In this document: positions 61,737 to 64,000 of the stretch, one piece after another
Position numbering within the stretch: the stretch's first letter is position 1
Layout of the letters: the number at the start of each line of letters is the position of its first letter
Assembly: GCF_963662885.1 (NCBI RefSeq)
Contig: NZ_OY760064.1
Location: 124,001 to 188,000, forward strand
DNA length: 64,000 nt
Source: an uncultured Pseudodesulfovibrio sp.
Lineage (GTDB): Bacteria > Desulfobacterota > Desulfovibrionia > Desulfovibrionales > Desulfovibrionaceae
Reading direction: 5' to 3'
The notes under the pieces: model-generated
Databases searched by the model: none
Told to the model about the DNA's origin: nothing
What the model saw: the letters and a program-made list of their open reading frames with translations, nothing else
Position numbers and translations under genes: made by a program

Positions 61737-64000
61737 ATGTTCGTCCGCTTCTTCATCGACCGGCCCATCTTCGCCTCGGTTGTGGCCATCATCATCCTGC
61801 TGGTGGGCGGGCTGTCCCTCTTTGCCCTGCCCATCGCCCAGTATCCGCAGATCTCGCCGCCTTCGGTCAGCGTCAAGGCCACCTACACCGGCGCCGACGC
61901 CGCCACCGTGGAGCAGTCCGTTGCCGCCCCCATCGAGGAGCAGGTCAACGGCGCCCAGGACATGATGTACATGAAGTCCATCTCGGCCAACGACGGTTCC
62001 CTGAACCTGACCGTCACCTTCGAGCTGGGCCGCGACCTGGAGCTGGCCACCGTTGACGTGCAGAACCGCGTCAACCTGGCGTCGCCCCAGTTGCCACAGG
62101 AAGTGCGCAACACCGGCATCTCGGTGCGCAAGCAGTCTCCGGAGTTCGTGCTCATCGTCTCCCTGACCTCGGACAGGCCGGAATACGATACCCTTTTTCT
62201 GAACAACTACGGCAAGATCAACCTCTATGACGCCCTGCGGCGCATCGAGGGTGTCGGCGACGTGAACATGTTCGGTGATCTGGACTACGGCATGAGGCTG
62301 TGGCTCGACCCGGACCGTCTGGCCTCCTACAACCTGACGGTCAGCGACGTGATCAACGCGGTCGAGGAGCAGAATACCCAGGCTCCGGCCGGTCAGATCG
62401 GCATGCCCCCCACGCCCAAGGACCAGCAGTTCCAGATGACCCTGCGCGTCAAGGGCCGGCTGGCCGATCCCGACGAGTTCGGCAACATCATCCTCAAGGC
62501 CGCCAGCGACGGGTCCATCGTTCGTATCCAGGACGTGGCCCGCGTGGAACTGGGGGCCAAGAACTACTTCACCTTCGCGCGCCTCAACGGTCAGGCCAAC
62601 GCCTCCATGCTCATCTACCAACTGCCCGGCTCCAACGCTCTGGACGTGGCCAAGCAGGTGCGGGCGACCATGGAGGATCTGTCCCGCTATTTCCCGGAAG
62701 GCGTCCATTATTCCATCCCGTACGACACCACCCGGTTCGTGAACTCGTCCATCGACGAGGTCATGTCCACCCTGTACGAGGCTCTGATCCTCGTCTTCCT
62801 GGTGGTCTTCATCTTCCTGCAGAACTGGCGTACGACCGTCATTCCCATGGTCTGCGTGCCGGTCTCCCTGATCGGTACCTTCGCCCTGTTCCCGATGCTC
62901 GGGTTCTCCATCAACACCCTGACCCTGTTCGGTCTGGTTCTGGCCATCGGTATCGTCGTGGACGACGCCATCGTGGTCGTGGAGGCGACCCAGCGCAACA
63001 TCGACGACGAGGGCATGTCGCCCAAGGACGCCACCAAGAAGGCCATGAGCGAGGTCACCGGCCCGGTCATTGCCAGTACATTGGTGCTCATCGCGGTGTT
63101 CATCCCCGTTGCCTTCATGGGCGGCATCACCGGCCAGCTGTACAAGCAGTTCGCCCTGACCCTGTCCGTGTCCGTGGCCATTTCCTCGGTCAACGCCCTG
63201 ACCCTGTCGCCCGCCCTGTCAGCCCTGATATTGCGGCCGTACACGCCCATCCGGGGGCCGCTGGGCTGGTTCTTCACCAAGTTCAACACGGTCTTCGACT
63301 GGGTCACCACGCGCTACAACAAGGCCGTAGCGGCCATGGTCCGGCGCGCCTTCATGGGCGTGCTCGTGGTGGCCGTGCTGATCGGTGCCTGCGGCGGGTT
63401 GTTCTCCATCCTGCCGTCCAGCTTCGTGCCGGACGAGGACCAGGGTTACTTCATCATCAACGTCTCCCTGCCCGAAGGCGCCTCGCTCGAGCGCTCCGAC
63501 GCGGTCATGAAAAAGGTCGAGACGTACCTCAAGAGTGCGCCGGGCGTGCACAACTATGTCGTGCTCGGCGGGTTCAACCTGCTCACCGGAGCTTATTCCT
63601 CGTACACCTCGGCGGTCTTCGTCGTGCTGGACGACTGGTCCGAGCGCGAGACGCCCGACCTATCGCTCGCGTCCATCATGGGCAAGGCGCAGAAGGAATT
63701 CTGGGGTATCCAGGAAGCGGTTGTCATGGCCTTTTCGCCGCCGCCCATCCCGGGCCTGTCCTCCACAGGCGGTCTGCAGTTCGAATTGCAGGACCGTTCG
63801 GGCAACTCCGTGGCCGAGCTGGCCGCCGTGACCAAGCAGTACATCGCCGAAGCGTCCAAGCGCCCGGAGATCGCCAACCTGTTCACGACCTTCAGCGACA
63901 GCGTGCCGCAGTACTTCGTGGAGATCGACCGCGACAAGGCCAAGAAGCTCGGCGTGCCCATCTCCGACGTGTTCAAGACGCTGCAGACCTATCTGGGCGG
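61737..64000 (+). CDS. RND (HAE1/AcrB-type) multidrug efflux transporter, 3' end cut by window
   Basis: Inner-membrane trimeric pump driven by proton flow. At least 754 residues are in view of a usual 1030-1050. GGAG lies before ATG 61737. The start MFVRFFIDRPIFASVVAIII is typical. VVDDAIVVVE in the fourth membrane helix holds the two proton-relay Asp residues. The pore-domain segments and FVPDEDQGYFIINVSLPEGAS are AcrB-like. It follows the adaptor gene by 3 bases. An outer-membrane factor would be expected downstream, beyond the window. Confidence 0.96.
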   Translation, partial: MFVRFFIDRPIFASVVAIIILLVGGLSLFALPIAQYPQISPPSVSVKATYTGADAATVEQSVAAPIEEQVNGAQDMMYMKSISANDGSLNLTVTFELGRDLELATVDVQNRVNLASPQLPQEVRNTGISVRKQSPEFVLIVSLTSDRPEYDTLFLNNYGKINLYDALRRIEGVGDVNMFGDLDYGMRLWLDPDRLASYNLTVSDVINAVEEQNTQAPAGQIGMPPTPKDQQFQMTLRVKGRLADPDEFGNIILKAASDGSIVRIQDVARVELGAKNYFTFARLNGQANASMLIYQLPGSNALDVAKQVRATMEDLSRYFPEGVHYSIPYDTTRFVNSSIDEVMSTLYEALILVFLVVFIFLQNWRTTVIPMVCVPVSLIGTFALFPMLGFSINTLTLFGLVLAIGIVVDDAIVVVEATQRNIDDEGMSPKDATKKAMSEVTGPVIASTLVLIAVFIPVAFMGGITGQLYKQFALTLSVSVAISSVNALTLSPALSALILRPYTPIRGPLGWFFTKFNTVFDWVTTRYNKAVAAMVRRAFMGVLVVAVLIGACGGLFSILPSSFVPDEDQGYFIINVSLPEGASLERSDAVMKKVETYLKSAPGVHNYVVLGGFNLLTGAYSSYTSAVFVVLDDWSERETPDLSLASIMGKAQKEFWGIQEAVVMAFSPPPIPGLSSTGGLQFELQDRSGNSVAELAAVTKQYIAEASKRPEIANLFTTFSDSVPQYFVEIDRDKAKKLGVPISDVFKTLQTYLG

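Overview
The window is high-GC, densely coded chromosomal DNA that looks like a sulfate-reducing member of the Desulfovibrionaceae (Desulfovibrio or Pseudodesulfovibrio type). This is inferred from gene content. The flavodoxin carries the Trp60/Tyr98 FMN sandwich known from Desulfovibrio vulgaris flavodoxin and sits behind a Fur box. There is also a bacterioferritin, a Tat-exported multi-cluster FeS protein paired with a small cytochrome b, a PEP-CTERM protein, and many sigma-54-type and hybrid signalling proteins. I saw no rRNA or tRNA genes, no CRISPR array, no insertion sequence and no phage genes.

Layout. 1-5.9 kb: metF (cut by the window edge) and metE on the minus strand, an iron-responsive flavodoxin, thiol peroxidase, and a PEP-CTERM protein. 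6-9.3 kb: an orphan NtrC-type regulator and two PilZ proteins. 9.4-13.5 kb: galE, a succinate-semialdehyde-type dehydrogenase, bacterioferritin and methylglyoxal synthase. 13.6-17.9 kb: an NhaB-type antiporter, an SLC13-type permease with RCK domains and a USP-like protein. 18.4-23.2 kb: a Lon-like protease with a response-regulator receiver domain inside it, facing a histidine kinase/NtrC-type regulator pair. 23.4-27.5 kb: a TetR/EmrA/EmrB efflux operon with a 28-bp palindromic operator, then ybaK. 27.6-29.3 kb: a GapN-like dehydrogenase with an altered catalytic motif. 29.4-35.7 kb: a 2105-residue type-1-secreted adhesin with nine near-identical tandem domains and a LapG-type TAAG site. 36.3-40.7 kb: an orphan ECF transporter operon (PPC/DUF296 protein, S, T, an alpha/beta hydrolase with an Asp nucleophile, and two ATPases). 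40.8-43.5 kb: a GNAT/ATP-grasp fusion followed at once by a SET-domain protein. 43.6-45.9 kb: a disulfide-oxidoreductase-like flavoprotein and a DUF1566 protein. 45.9-50.5 kb: a hybrid kinase divergent from an HD-GYP regulator. 50.5-60.3 kb: a glycosyltransferase-like protein, DEAD-box helicase, NAD kinase, citrate synthase, the FeS/cytochrome b pair behind a CsoR/CstR-like operator, CsaA, a structured non-coding stretch, nitroreductase, and DUF1844-argC. 60.4-64 kb: an RND efflux pump cut by the window edge.

How the parts may work together. Several modules suggest control of surface attachment and stress: the LapA-like adhesin, two PilZ proteins and an HD-GYP phosphodiesterase share the c-di-GMP theme, although they are not adjacent. 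Iron control is suggested at two loci by Fur-like palindromes. The best candidates for undescribed systems are the receiver-Lon protease with its two-component pair, the ATP-grasp/GNAT plus SET pair, and the ECF transporter with its Asp-nucleophile hydrolase.
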